From Massilibacillus massiliensis (GTDB lineage Bacteria; Bacillota; Negativicutes; FLKF01): a stretch of DNA of 64,000 nt. Every line of letters begins with the position of its first letter. The first letter of the stretch is position 1. The stretch spans positions 3,679,458-3,743,457 of the forward strand of contig NZ_LT575483.1 of NCBI RefSeq assembly GCF_900086705.1. Reading direction: 5' to 3'. Shown here in pieces: positions 14,803 through 24,706 of this stretch. Both the position numbers and the translations under genes were made by a program. Under the pieces are notes generated by a model that did not search any database, had not been told where the DNA came from, and saw nothing but the letters and a program-made list of their open reading frames with translations.

Positions 14803-16429
14803 TAAGTTTTCTCCCGTCAATTAATTTAAATATTCTTGAAGATATTTGAATTTGGAGTAGTTCTTCCGGATTTAAAAAATCTATATTTAATAAGTTCTTT
14901 ATTTTTTCAATTCTGTATCTTACTGTTTTTGGATGAAGAAAAAGTTTCTCAGATGTCAGATTATAGCTTTGATTGGTATCTAGAAATGTTTTTAGTGTTT
15001 CAAATAATAATGGATATTCATTTCTAAAACGAATTGTTTTTGGTGATATAAAACTTTTGAGATTGTCCAGACTTTTTGGATCTAGGAAAAGCTTGTAGAT
15101 TCCCAGTTCTTCATAAGGCAGTATTTTATTGGTGTTATGAAATAATCGCAGAACTTTTTGGGTATCTAAAACTTCGCGGTTCGCGTTAAAAATGCTTGCT
15201 TTTTCTACCTTGGAGCTAATGCTTACATAATAATAGAATTCTTTAAATAAGTTGTGCTCCGTTAAGTCATTCATTATTTTTTCAATCACGTCTGTAGTAA
15301 AGCCGGATTGGCTATGATTTAGGTTGAGAATAAATACGACGCGATCTAATTTTTCGAGAAACACAATATCGCGGAAGCAGGATTTGAACTTTATTCTAAT
15401 TTGTCTTAGTGTTTTAGAAATAAAATTCGCACTTAGAATTTTACTCTCATCACGCTGCTGCAAACTTACCAATGTGATTTGATACATAGCATAACGATGT
15501 AAATTCAGGGATTCTAAAACTTCGTCGACATCTTTTTTTTCATACAAACGTCCATTCAGAAGATCATTGATAATATTATTTTTTTGATGAAATAAATTTT
15601 GCGAGATTACATAATTCCTCAATAATTCTAGTTGTAAAAATTTAACGGCATTTTCTATGACCATAAAATCTTCCGGACTAATTTGTTCTAATAGTTCATG
15701 AATAACTAATTCATAATCGTAATAGCCTAAATGCGGGATACGGACGCGGAGTTGATTGCCAGTAATTTTAGGATTGGTATGATGATACATGACTTTTTTA
15801 CGTTCATATTCAAAATGCATGTAATCTTTTGTAGCAACTTCACTTGTACTGAGTATTGTTATCGTTGAAAGCTGCGCGTTTGTCGTAATTTCCGTTCCTT
15901 TTGTTGCATTGATCAGGCTTACATCACGCAAGATCATTTTTTTAAATTCAGCTAAAATTTTGTCCATAGAAGGCATTTTTAATGCCAGGCTGGTTAATTC
16001 ACTGTGCACTTCATAATACTTATTTAGAAGGTTTACATTATTGTTGATGATAGGTCCTAAAATCTCAAGAATGATGGATTCATACTTAACATCTTTATTT
16101 ATCTGGATTAATGGAATCAAGTGCTTGTTACAAAGATCAATGATGATGTTTGGTATCTGAGAAACCAACCGGTCAATTTTCATTATAATTGCACTGATTT
16201 CTAAATTATGGAGCTTTTCGAAGAATGCACCTAATTCATGATCATTCAAATTTTGCAAGGCAAAAAAACTGGTAATAATCACTTCACCAGAGCGTCCCCA
16301 ATTTGTTATATCCGTTGCCTCAAGTATGTTGACACCTGTTATTTCATTTAAAAGTTGATTTTTACCAGCTAGCAATTTTGCTTTTTGAAAGGAATTCATT
16401 TTTAATAAATCTTTGATGTTCAAAGCCAT
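14795..16429 (-). CDS. PucR-family transcriptional regulator
   Basis: About 545 residues. The N-terminal 120 (LNIKDLLKMNSFQKAKLLAG...NILEATDITNWGRSGEVIITSFFAL) are the PucR N-terminal ligand domain. A central GGDEF-like/CdaR region follows. The C-terminal HTH_30 helix-turn-helix is LKTFLDTNQSYNLTSEKLFLHPKTVRYRIEKI. PucR of Bacillus subtilis controls purine and allantoin catabolism, and this one is divergent from the ureide operon, so it is its likely activator. Start ATG 16429 is only 1 nt from its SD (AAGGAG); TTG 16423 would be better spaced and remains possible. Confidence 0.85.
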   Translation of the reverse strand: MALNIKDLLKMNSFQKAKLLAGKNQLLNEITGVNILEATDITNWGRSGEVIITSFFALQNLNDHELGAFFEKLHNLEISAIIMKIDRLVSQIPNIIIDLCNKHLIPLIQINKDVKYESIILEILGPIINNNVNLLNKYYEVHSELTSLALKMPSMDKILAEFKKMILRDVSLINATKGTEITTNAQLSTITILSTSEVATKDYMHFEYERKKVMYHHTNPKITGNQLRVRIPHLGYYDYELVIHELLEQISPEDFMVIENAVKFLQLELLRNYVISQNLFHQKNNIINDLLNGRLYEKKDVDEVLESLNLHRYAMYQITLVSLQQRDESKILSANFISKTLRQIRIKFKSCFRDIVFLEKLDRVVFILNLNHSQSGFTTDVIEKIMNDLTEHNLFKEFYYYVSISSKVEKASIFNANREVLDTQKVLRLFHNTNKILPYEELGIYKLFLDPKSLDNLKSFISPKTIRFRNEYPLLFETLKTFLDTNQSYNLTSEKLFLHPKTVRYRIEKIKNLLNIDFLNPEELLQIQISSRIFKLIDGRKLSE

Positions 16430-16564
16430 ACTCCTTTCTCCATTATGTATAAAAAAAACGTATTTTTTATAAGTTTTATACCAATGATAATGAAAAAAAA
16501 TCATGATATAATGACGATGATTTTAGATTTAACACAATATTAACATAATAAAGGAGACTTGGAA
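16430..16564. promoter_or_regulatory. Divergent control region of pucR and the ureide operon
   Basis: About 130 nt, very AT-rich. For the plus strand, -10 TATAAT (16507-16512) lies 17 nt after a weak -35 ATGATA (16484-16489). The stretch 16480-16525 has repeated ATGAT/ATCAT words, candidate sites for the PucR-type regulator. SD AAGGAG 16551-16556. Confidence 0.5.
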
Positions 16565-19500
16565 ATGCTATATACGGTAATTAAGAAAAATAATTATCAA
16601 GATTCGATCAATCTTATGTTACTTACAAATTCAATTAATACCCTGCATGGTATCACAAAATGTTCAATTATGATGGGAACTGATGCCAATAAGGATATTC
16701 TTAAAAATAGTGGACTTCTTACCGTTGAGGCTGAAAGCGCAGCACCAAGTGATATGATCATTGTCTTAGAAACAGCGGATGAAAAAAATGTTGAGAATGT
16801 TTTGGCTGAGACAGATAAATTTTTAAATGACCTAGCGGTTAAGAAAAAGAAAAACAGCGTTGAAAGTGTAACAAGCATCGAAGCGGCGATTGAAGAATTG
16901 CCGGATGCCAATGTAGCATTATTTTCTATTCCAGGCGAATATGCAGCCGATGAGATTGAAAAAGCGCTTGACCAAGGTTTACATGTATTTTCCTTTACCG
17001 ATAATATTTCTATAGAAGATGAAGTCAGACTTAAGAAAAAAGCACATGAAAAAGGACTTTTATTGATGGGGCCTGACTGTGGAACAGGCATCATCTCCAG
17101 TATTCCGATCGCGTTTACCAATGTAGTAAGACCAGGCAATATTGGTATTGTTGGCGCTTCCGGTACGGGAATTCAGGAAGTAACTACAATCATTGACCGA
17201 CTTGGGGGTGGCGTTGTTCATGCGATCGGAACAGGTGGACGTGATTTAAGTGAAGCAGTTAATGCGACGACCGTTCGTGATGTAATTTTAGGTCTTGAAC
17301 AACATGATCCTACGGATGTAATCGTTGTTATTTCCAAACCTCCGGCACCGGCAGTTAGAAATGAAATTGTAGAGTTATTACAAAATGTCAGCAAGCCTGT
17401 AGTCGCGATATTCTTGGGTGAGAAACCGGAGCAGCATGAAGGCAATGTGTATTTAGCACATACCTTGGAAGAAGCTGCGATGATTGCGGTGGATCTTGCG
17501 CAAAACTTACCGGTAAAACCGAATTATATGGAAGCAATCGAATATGAAGTGAAAAATCCGTTGCCTACAGAAAAAACGGTAAAAGGCTTGTATTCAGGCG
17601 GTACGCTTGCTGCTGAAGCAGGCATGTTGATCGCCGAGGCACTCGAACTTGGAAAATTATCAAAAAAAGAAGGCTATATACTGAACACAAATGGATATGA
17701 AGTCATGGATTTAGGCGATGATATCTATACGCAAGGAAAGCCACATCCGATGATTGATCCAGAAGTTAGAATCAATAAAATCAAAGAATATGCAAAAGAT
17801 GCCAATACGGGTGTTATCCTCTTTGATTGCGTATTAGGGTATGGTTCGCATCCTGATATGGCCGGTGTGTTATCAGAAGCTATTAAAGGAGCTATAGAAA
17901 CTGCAAAAAATGATGGAAGAGAGCTTCATTTTGTTGCAACGGTCTGCGGAACGGAATATGATCCACAAAGTTATCAAAAATCAATAAAAACATTGCAAGA
18001 AGCCGGTGTATTGGTGGCCCAAAGTAATGCAAAAGCAGTTAGACTTGCCCTCAAATTAAAGGGAATAGAAGTTAAAGAAGCTGACAAATACGTAGTAGAA
18101 AGAAAAGTAGAAAAGAAAGCCTTACCAAAAGCCAGCGAAAGCATCATGGATCTTTTAAACTCTAAACCTCGTATTGTAAATATCGGACTTAGCAGTTTTA
18201 CAGAATCTATTTTGGCATATGGTGGAAGTACCGTACAGTACGATTGGAAACCAGCGGCAGGTGGAAATAAAAAACTGATTAAAATTTTGAATCAACTTTC
18301 TAAGATGGAAGAAATAGAACAAAGCAATCAAGAAGTCATTGACAAAATGAAGAGCTCACAGCCTTTCTTGGTTGACGTAGTTCCGGCAAAATCAGTGATT
18401 GAAGCTTTAAATGATAAAGTGTTGCTTCACGCAGGTCCGCCAATTGAATATAAAAATATGACGGGTCCGATGAAAGGATCTTGTATTGGTGCAGTGTTGT
18501 TTGAAGGCTGGGCCGAAGATGAAGCGAGTGCGAAGGCTTTACTAGAAAGTGGAGCAGTCAAATTTACGCCATGCCACCATGTAAATGCAGTAGGTCCTAT
18601 GGGCGGCATCACTTCAGGGAATATGCCGGTATTCGTTGTGAATAACAAGCTGGATGGTTCAGTTGCTTATTGCATCATGAATGAGGGAATCGGCAAAGTG
18701 CTTAGATTCGGTGCTTATTCCGAAGAAGTAATTACCAGATTAAAATGGATGAGAGATTCTTTGGCGCCGGTATTGTCTAAAGCGTTACAACGAAAAGAAG
18801 GTGGATTAAACATCAACGTTCTCATTGCAAAAGCAATTACAATGGGTGACGAGTTCCATCAAAGAAATATAGCAGCTTCGTTGATCTTCTTGAAAGAAAT
18901 CACCCCATTCATCGTAGAACTTGATATAGACGAGAAAGAGAAGTACAGCGTAATAAAATTCTTGGCAGATACAGATCAATTCTTCTTAAATATTATGATG
19001 GCAGCAGGTAAATCCATCGTCGATTGTGCAAGAAAGGTTACGCGTGGTACGGTCGTTACGACCATGTCGAGAAATGGAGAAAATTTTGGTGTACGCATCA
19101 GCGGTATGGGGGATGAATGGTTTACTGCACCGGTTAATACACCAAATGGTTTATATTTTACAGGGTATGCAGAGACGGATGCGAATCCGGATATCGGCGA
19201 CAGCGCAATCACAGAAACAGTTGGTGTCGGTGGTATGGCAATGGTAGCTGCGCCCGGCGTTACCAGGTTTGTCGGCGCAGGCGGTTTTGATGATGCATTA
19301 AAAGTTTCGAATGATATGGATAAGATTTGTATTGCAAATAACTCCAATTGGAGTATTCCTACTTGGGATTTCAAAGGTGCTTGCTTAGGCATTGATGCAA
19401 GAAAAGTAGTGGAAACTGGCATCGAGCCATTGATTAACACAGGAATTGCGCATAAAAATGCTGGCGTAGGTCAGATTGGAGCAGGAACTGTACGTGCACC

Positions 19501-19570
19501 GCTTGCTTGTTTTGAGAAAGCAATTGTTGCTTATGCTAAAAAACTAGGAATTTATGTTGAAGAAGACTAA
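16565..19570 (+). CDS. Fused AllF-AllG (FdrA-YlbE) oxamate carbamoyltransferase subunits
   Basis: A 1001-residue protein that joins two genes kept separate in E. coli. Residues 1 to about 575 match FdrA/AllF, a succinyl-CoA-synthetase-like fold: LLMGPDCGTGIISSIPIAF, then NIGIVGASGTGIQEVTT, a later GYGSHPDMAG segment, and the closing VNIGLSSFTESI...VQYDWKPAAGGNKK. Residues from about 585 match YlbE/AllG (DUF1116): FLVDVVPAKSVIEALNDKVLLHAGPP, MTGPMKGSCIGAVLFEGWA, HHVNAVGPMGGITSGNMPVF, AETDANPDIGDSAITETVG. With AllH the pair is reported to turn oxalurate plus phosphate into oxamate plus carbamoyl phosphate. ATG 16565 is 8 nt from SD AAGGAG; TTG 16559 is too close. No frameshift or stop lies at the junction. 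First gene of the operon. Confidence 0.88.
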   Translation: MLYTVIKKNNYQDSINLMLLTNSINTLHGITKCSIMMGTDANKDILKNSGLLTVEAESAAPSDMIIVLETADEKNVENVLAETDKFLNDLAVKKKKNSVESVTSIEAAIEELPDANVALFSIPGEYAADEIEKALDQGLHVFSFTDNISIEDEVRLKKKAHEKGLLLMGPDCGTGIISSIPIAFTNVVRPGNIGIVGASGTGIQEVTTIIDRLGGGVVHAIGTGGRDLSEAVNATTVRDVILGLEQHDPTDVIVVISKPPAPAVRNEIVELLQNVSKPVVAIFLGEKPEQHEGNVYLAHTLEEAAMIAVDLAQNLPVKPNYMEAIEYEVKNPLPTEKTVKGLYSGGTLAAEAGMLIAEALELGKLSKKEGYILNTNGYEVMDLGDDIYTQGKPHPMIDPEVRINKIKEYAKDANTGVILFDCVLGYGSHPDMAGVLSEAIKGAIETAKNDGRELHFVATVCGTEYDPQSYQKSIKTLQEAGVLVAQSNAKAVRLALKLKGIEVKEADKYVVERKVEKKALPKASESIMDLLNSKPRIVNIGLSSFTESILAYGGSTVQYDWKPAAGGNKKLIKILNQLSKMEEIEQSNQEVIDKMKSSQPFLVDVVPAKSVIEALNDKVLLHAGPPIEYKNMTGPMKGSCIGAVLFEGWAEDEASAKALLESGAVKFTPCHHVNAVGPMGGITSGNMPVFVVNNKLDGSVAYCIMNEGIGKVLRFGAYSEEVITRLKWMRDSLAPVLSKALQRKEGGLNINVLIAKAITMGDEFHQRNIAASLIFLKEITPFIVELDIDEKEKYSVIKFLADTDQFFLNIMMAAGKSIVDCARKVTRGTVVTTMSRNGENFGVRISGMGDEWFTAPVNTPNGLYFTGYAETDANPDIGDSAITETVGVGGMAMVAAPGVTRFVGAGGFDDALKVSNDMDKICIANNSNWSIPTWDFKGACLGIDARKVVETGIEPLINTGIAHKNAGVGQIGAGTVRAPLACFEKAIVAYAKKLGIYVEED

Positions 19571-20414
19571 ACAACAGCAAAATAGAAAGGCAAAGAGTAA
19601 TCTATTGCCTTTCTATTTAAAGGATTACTGCGTTGGTAAAGTGCACAGTAAATTTAATCAAGGGCTGAATTTGCAATTTGAGGATCGTCTGATTTATATC
19701 GGCCGCAGCGGAACGCCGTTATCTGCATTTGGATTCAATATAGAAGAAGAAAAATTGCTGCATATACTTAAAACTGTGAAAATTGATGATATGGTAATCC
19801 GGAAAGAGGATCATTTCATTTTTTATAGTTTTGCGGAAATTATAAAAATTTCTAGTGAAGAAGCAGAAGAAATTGATTTGAAAATTCCTCAAATAAAATG
19901 TAAGGCTGAAAAAATTTCTGATACTGCATTATATAAATACCTAACCAATATACAGTTTGAACAATCAATTGGCATTGAGTTGAATGAGAAAACGAAGAAA
20001 TATGTAGTTTTGTTATCAACGTCTGATAAAGCCGATTTAAATTTAAATTTGGACATCATAAGATTTTTTACTGGCAGAGGTAAAGGATTGACGCCTAGTG
20101 GCGATGATATTCTCCTGGGATTTACGCTATGCATTCACTTATTTGGGGACTTCCCTCAGTGGAAACAAATGCTTGCATTTGCGGTTACCAATGAATCGAC
20201 GACGATGATAAGTGTGGCATATCTTAATGCGTTATTGCAAGGGTATGTGAGTGAATCTTGTATACAGCTTGTAAAGTTATTAGATCATGGAGAAACAGAG
20301 CAAATACAAAAAAAGGTAGAACAAGTCAAGTCATTCGGACATACATCAGGAAGTGATACCTTGTTTGGATTTTTACTAGGATTAAATTTTTTAATACATC
20401 AATGGGAGGGATAA
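19554..20414 (+). CDS. allH: AllH-like protein (DUF2877, YlbF type)
   Basis: A 286-residue DUF2877 protein, the third component of the AllFGH oxamate carbamoyltransferase. Family marks are GRGKGLTPSGDDILLGFTL and, near the C-terminus, VKSFGHTSGSDTLFGFLLGL, which look like phosphate- or carbamoyl-binding loops. The start overlaps the AllFG end by 17 nt, so coupling is tight and equal expression is likely. The first 15 residues are strongly basic (KKTKQQQNRKAK), unlike a signal peptide, so a later start is possible, although no other ATG or SD lies nearby. Confidence 0.82.
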   Translation: MLKKTKQQQNRKAKSNLLPFYLKDYCVGKVHSKFNQGLNLQFEDRLIYIGRSGTPLSAFGFNIEEEKLLHILKTVKIDDMVIRKEDHFIFYSFAEIIKISSEEAEEIDLKIPQIKCKAEKISDTALYKYLTNIQFEQSIGIELNEKTKKYVVLLSTSDKADLNLNLDIIRFFTGRGKGLTPSGDDILLGFTLCIHLFGDFPQWKQMLAFAVTNESTTMISVAYLNALLQGYVSESCIQLVKLLDHGETEQIQKKVEQVKSFGHTSGSDTLFGFLLGLNFLIHQWEG

Positions 20415-20417
20415 TGC

Positions 20418-21641
20418 ATGGACATTATGTTGAATGAAGTTCAAGAGACAATGGAATGGTTATCTTCAATTAGTGACGAACAAGGACCAGGCACGACACG
20501 GCTTTTGTATTCTCCAAGTTGGTTAAAGGCACAAAACGATTTGAAAGCGCGTTTTGAAAAATTAGGAATGGAATGTCATTTTGACGGTGTAGGCAATCTA
20601 TACGCTACGTTAAAAGGAACGGAGTTTCCTGAAAAGACAATCGCTACAGGTTCTCATGTGGATACCGTTGTCAAAGGTGGAAAGCTGGATGGGCAACTTG
20701 GAATCTTCGGTGGGTATCTTGCAGTAAAACATTTGCTTGAAAATTTCGGTAAACCGAAAAAAAGTATTCAAATTATTTCGATGGCAGAGGAAGAAGGCTC
20801 TCGCTTCCCGTATGTTTTCTGGGGCAGTAAAAACATTTTTGGTCTGGCAAAAAAAGAAGAAGTCGAGTCGATCAAAGATGCGGATGGTATCGGTTTCGTG
20901 GAAGCTATGCGTAAATGTGGTTTTGATTTTATTGAGAGTCATAAAGAACGTACAGATATTGAAGCTTTTATTGAACTGCATATCGAACAAGGAAATTTCC
21001 TTGAAGAGGAAAATTACACAGTTGGCGTAGTAAACTCAATTGTTGGGCAGAAACGCTATAATATTACGCTCAAAGGTGAAGCTAACCATGCGGGTACGAC
21101 ACTCATGCGATATCGCAAGGACACCGTTGAATGTATGGCACGCATCATAACGCATTCGATTGATAAGGCAAAAGCTGTAGGGGATCCATTGGTCTTGACC
21201 TTTGGTAAAGTTGTACCAAAACCGAATACAGTGAATGTTGTTCCCGGTGAGACTTTATTTACGATGGATTGCCGGCATACAGATGAAACACTTCTGCAAG
21301 CTTTCACAACGGCACTTGAAGCTGATATGAAAGAAATCGCTGAAAAAAGCGGCATTGCAATTGAGATCGATAATTGGATGAATGAAAAACCTGTATCCAT
21401 GGACAAAGAAGTTGTTGCAATTGTTGAACGCGTTTGCCAAGAGAAGAAAATGAACTATAAAGTAATGCATAGTGGTGCCGGTCATGATTCACAAATATTT
21501 GCACCGCGTGTTCCTACAGGCATGATCTTTGTTCCAAGTATCAAGGGGATTAGCCATAATCCAGCCGAGGACACGAAAGTCGAAGATCTTCGTGAAGGAA
21601 TTAAAACGCTGGCTTATACGCTACACGAACTTGCTTATTAA
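20418..21641 (+). CDS. allC: Allantoate amidohydrolase
   Basis: A 407-residue M20-family hydrolase that converts allantoate to (S)-ureidoglycine, CO2 and ammonia. Two-metal-site residues are visible: His80 (TGSHVDT), Asp91 (LDGQLG), Glu in EEEGSRF, His in HIEQGNFLE, and His in AGHDSQIF. The dimerisation domain with KGEANHAGTT lies between. These features are shared with N-carbamoyl-amino-acid hydrolases; the AllE and AllFGH neighbours favour allantoate. The start ATG is 3 nt after the allH stop, with SD GGGAGG. Confidence 0.9.
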   Translation: MDIMLNEVQETMEWLSSISDEQGPGTTRLLYSPSWLKAQNDLKARFEKLGMECHFDGVGNLYATLKGTEFPEKTIATGSHVDTVVKGGKLDGQLGIFGGYLAVKHLLENFGKPKKSIQIISMAEEEGSRFPYVFWGSKNIFGLAKKEEVESIKDADGIGFVEAMRKCGFDFIESHKERTDIEAFIELHIEQGNFLEEENYTVGVVNSIVGQKRYNITLKGEANHAGTTLMRYRKDTVECMARIITHSIDKAKAVGDPLVLTFGKVVPKPNTVNVVPGETLFTMDCRHTDETLLQAFTTALEADMKEIAEKSGIAIEIDNWMNEKPVSMDKEVVAIVERVCQEKKMNYKVMHSGAGHDSQIFAPRVPTGMIFVPSIKGISHNPAEDTKVEDLREGIKTLAYTLHELAY

Positions 21642-21665
21642 TATAAGTATGAAAGGATGTTTTTT

Positions 21666-22934
21666 ATGAACACACAAGCCTTAACAAAATCATATCCGGA
21701 AAACTATTGGAAACGACTCGTATTTACGTTCTGCATGGGCTGGACAATTATCTGGATTTACAGAGCGATGCTTTCGCCGATTTATCCGGAAATTCAAGCT
21801 ACAATAGGACAACAAACAAACGCTGCTATGGGTATTATTGCATCATGTTATTTTTTTGGTTACACGGCACTACAGATTCCGTCTGGTTATTTAGTTGATA
21901 AATTTGGGCAGAAGAAAGTCTTGATTCCCGGTTTTATCATTTTTGCTGCTGGTGTTTTCAGTATTGCGTCGGCAACATCCATTATGCCGATTTATATCGG
22001 AGCGGTATTAGCCGGTGTTGGTTGCGGAACGTATTATGGATCTGCTTTTTCCTTGACATCACAACATGTACCGCAGGAAAAGAAAGGTTTACAAACTGCA
22101 ATTGTAAACAGTGGCTCTGCACTTGGGATGATTCTTGGTATGACGGGATCAAGTTATTTCGTTAAAACGATGGGATTGCCATGGCAGACTATGGTGATTA
22201 TTTCTGGGTGTCTGTTGATCTTCCTTGTTTTATGGTTCTTCTTTGTTATCATTGAACCAAGTAAAGTTGCACCTTCAGCTGCAACGGCGAGCAATAAAGC
22301 AGAAGCATCTGCTGAGGTGGTAGAAGAATCTAAAGGTTCAATGTTCCGTCCTTCTTTGGTCACTTGCTATTTCTTGTATTTCACAACTTGCTATGCCTAC
22401 TATATGATCGTAACTTGGCTGCCAAAATTTCTTGAAGCTGAACGTGGTATTACAGGTGGTATGATCGGTCTTACTGTATCGATGATTGCTGTGACTGCTG
22501 TACCGGGTGCTTTATATTTTGCCAACTTGTCAGATAAAAAACGTGGCAAGAAAGCGGCGATTATTCTTTTCCTTGAAATTGCTGCTTTTGTCTTGATCGC
22601 AGTTTCTATGTTTGTACCGGATACAACAAGCCTCGTTGTTGTTTTACTTTTATACGGTTTCTTAGGAAAAATGGCCGTAGATCCAGTTTTGATTTCCTAT
22701 GTGTCTGACCAAGCTGATAAGAAAACGATGGCAACAACATTGGGAACTTTTAATTTCTTCGGAATGTCATCTTCTGTTGTAGCTCCTGCTCTTACGGGGT
22801 ATATCATGGATCAAACTGGTTCAGGCGTGTGGGGCTTTTATCTTGGGGCTATTTTATTACTCATTGGTGCAGTTGTATTCTATATGACGAACTCCAGAAC
22901 AAAGAGTCTAGATAAAGAAGGTGCTTCCGCGTGA
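21666..22934 (+). CDS. MFS transporter, probably for a ureide
   Basis: About 422 residues with twelve hydrophobic segments and a central cytoplasmic loop rich in Ala/Glu (ATASNKAEASAEVVEESKG). MFS signatures are visible as GYLVDKFGQKKVLIPG after TM2. It lies between allC and allE with 4-nt overlap to the latter, so allantoate or allantoin uptake is the natural guess (inference). ATG 21666 is 8 nt from SD AAAGGA, whereas ATG 21657 overlaps the SD. Confidence 0.85.
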   Translation: MNTQALTKSYPENYWKRLVFTFCMGWTIIWIYRAMLSPIYPEIQATIGQQTNAAMGIIASCYFFGYTALQIPSGYLVDKFGQKKVLIPGFIIFAAGVFSIASATSIMPIYIGAVLAGVGCGTYYGSAFSLTSQHVPQEKKGLQTAIVNSGSALGMILGMTGSSYFVKTMGLPWQTMVIISGCLLIFLVLWFFFVIIEPSKVAPSAATASNKAEASAEVVEESKGSMFRPSLVTCYFLYFTTCYAYYMIVTWLPKFLEAERGITGGMIGLTVSMIAVTAVPGALYFANLSDKKRGKKAAIILFLEIAAFVLIAVSMFVPDTTSLVVVLLLYGFLGKMAVDPVLISYVSDQADKKTMATTLGTFNFFGMSSSVVAPALTGYIMDQTGSGVWGFYLGAILLLIGAVVFYMTNSRTKSLDKEGASA

Positions 22935-23713
22935 GTTATCTGAATGATGTTGTCGGATATAGAAAAGACCTTTTACTCAATCGATCCATCGTTAAGAAAA
23001 ATTATGCAGTGCTTGAGCCGGATGGTTTAGTGAAAAATGTGATTCCCGGTTTTGAAAATTGTGATGTTACGATTCTCGGATCGCCAAAACTGGGCGCTAG
23101 TTTCGTAGATTATCTTGTTACGATTCACGCCGTTGGAAAGAATGAATTAGGCTTTGGCGAGGCAGATATCGAAACTTTATTCTATTTAATAGAAGGCAGT
23201 TTGGAAGTGAAAGCTGATGAAGCGTCCTATTCCTTGGCTAAAGGGGGCTTTATTTACTGCCCGCCAGGTACGAAACTTTATTTTCAGAACAAAAGCGGTA
23301 AGGAAGTAAAAGCGTTTATGTATAAACGCCGTTATACACGATTAGAAGGAACTCAGCCGTATGTTGTTACAGGAAATACAGAAGATATGGAATGGACAAT
23401 TTATGAGGGTATGGAGGATGTTTTAGTCAAAGACTTTTTACCAAAAGATTTGGCTTTTGACTGTAATTTTCATATTCTTAGTTTTAAACCGGGTGCATCA
23501 CATGGCTATATTGAAACCCATGTGCAAGAACATGGTGCTTATTGCCTGAGCGGACAAGGCATGTATAATCTGGATAATGAATGGATTCCAGTGAAAAAAG
23601 GTGACTATATTTTTATGGGCGCGTATTGTTTACAGGCTTGCTATGCTGTGGGACGCGATGAATCTTTTGCATATGTCTATTCAAAAGATTGTAATCGTGA
23701 TGCAATACTTTAA
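22931..23713 (+). CDS. allE: (S)-ureidoglycine aminohydrolase
   Basis: A 260-residue bicupin. Cupin 1 is centred on LFYLIEGSLEVKAD and SLAKGGFIYCPPGT. Cupin 2 carries the metal site GASHGYIETHVQEHGAYCLSGQG (His, Glu, His, with a further Gln in FMGAYCLQACYAVG). AllE replaces the amino group of (S)-ureidoglycine with water to give (S)-ureidoglycolate, the AllD substrate, and prevents spontaneous racemisation. Start GTG overlaps the transporter stop (GTGA). Confidence 0.9.
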   Translation: MSYLNDVVGYRKDLLLNRSIVKKNYAVLEPDGLVKNVIPGFENCDVTILGSPKLGASFVDYLVTIHAVGKNELGFGEADIETLFYLIEGSLEVKADEASYSLAKGGFIYCPPGTKLYFQNKSGKEVKAFMYKRRYTRLEGTQPYVVTGNTEDMEWTIYEGMEDVLVKDFLPKDLAFDCNFHILSFKPGASHGYIETHVQEHGAYCLSGQGMYNLDNEWIPVKKGDYIFMGAYCLQACYAVGRDESFAYVYSKDCNRDAIL

Positions 23714-23755
23714 ATTTGTCGAAGACAGGTAAGATAGATAAAGAGGAGAATCGAA

Positions 23756-24694
23756 ATGGGCAAACAAGTCGTAATTGCTTTAGGCGGAAATGCGCTGGGC
23801 AACACTCCGATTGAGCAAAAAGAAGCAGTGATGGCTGCTGGAAAACATATTGTCAGTCTCGTTAAAGATGGCTATAAAATCGTTATTGTCCATGGGAACG
23901 GACCGCAAGTTGGCATGATTAATTTGGCGTTTGAACTTGCATATAAAGAGAATTCAAAAGTTTCCGCGATGCCATTTGCTGAATGTGCGGCGATGAGTCA
24001 AGGGTATATTGGATTTCATTTACAAAATGCTTTGCAAAATATGTTCGTTGAACAAGGGATGACGACACATGTTTCAACAGCAATTACGCAAGTGATTGTC
24101 GATCCGCACGATGCAGCTTTTGAGCATCCGACGAAACCAGTTGGACTTTTCTATTCAGAAGAAACAGCAAAAGAGATAGAAAAAGAACGCGGCTATACCT
24201 TTGTTGAGGATTCAGGAAGAGGATTTCGGCGTGTTGTTCCATCACCAGAACCGATTGATATTAAAGAAAAAGGAACGATTCGCTGCCTGATGGAAAATGG
24301 CGATCTTGTGATTGCCTGCGGCGGCGGCGGAATTCCTGTGTATCAGGAAAATGGTATGCTTCACAGTGTAGATGCGGTCATTGATAAAGATAAGGCGGCC
24401 GCGAAGCTTGCTGATGTTATCGATGCGGATACGTTTATTGTTTTGACTGCAGTACCTCGTGTTGCGATTCATTTTGGCAAACCGAATCAAAAATGGTTGT
24501 CGCGGATCACTGTAGATGAAGCTGAACAATATATAAAAGAAGGACATTTTGCGCCGGGTTCTATGTTGCCAAAAGTCGAAGCGGCAATTAAATTTATTAG
24601 AGCGGGAAAAGGCAGAGAAGCCATTATTACATCTTTAGAAAATGCCCATAAAGCAGTCACTGAGGGTGATGGAACAATTATCTGCTTAAGCTGA
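23756..24694 (+). CDS. allK: Carbamate kinase
   Basis: A 312-residue amino-acid-kinase-family enzyme that makes ATP, CO2 and ammonia from carbamoyl phosphate and ADP. Motifs are ALGGNALG at the N-terminus, VHGNGPQVG, the carbamate-kinase marks SGRGFRRVVPSPEP and ACGGGGIPV, and KDKAAAKLA near the nucleotide site. Here it should harvest the carbamoyl phosphate released by AllFGH; the same family is called arcC in arginine pathways, but no arginine genes are present. SD AGAGGAG at 23741-23747. It is the last gene before a repeat. Confidence 0.92.
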   Translation: MGKQVVIALGGNALGNTPIEQKEAVMAAGKHIVSLVKDGYKIVIVHGNGPQVGMINLAFELAYKENSKVSAMPFAECAAMSQGYIGFHLQNALQNMFVEQGMTTHVSTAITQVIVDPHDAAFEHPTKPVGLFYSEETAKEIEKERGYTFVEDSGRGFRRVVPSPEPIDIKEKGTIRCLMENGDLVIACGGGGIPVYQENGMLHSVDAVIDKDKAAAKLADVIDADTFIVLTAVPRVAIHFGKPNQKWLSRITVDEAEQYIKEGHFAPGSMLPKVEAAIKFIRAGKGREAIITSLENAHKAVTEGDGTIICLS

Positions 24695-24706
24695 GATAAA
24701 AAAATC

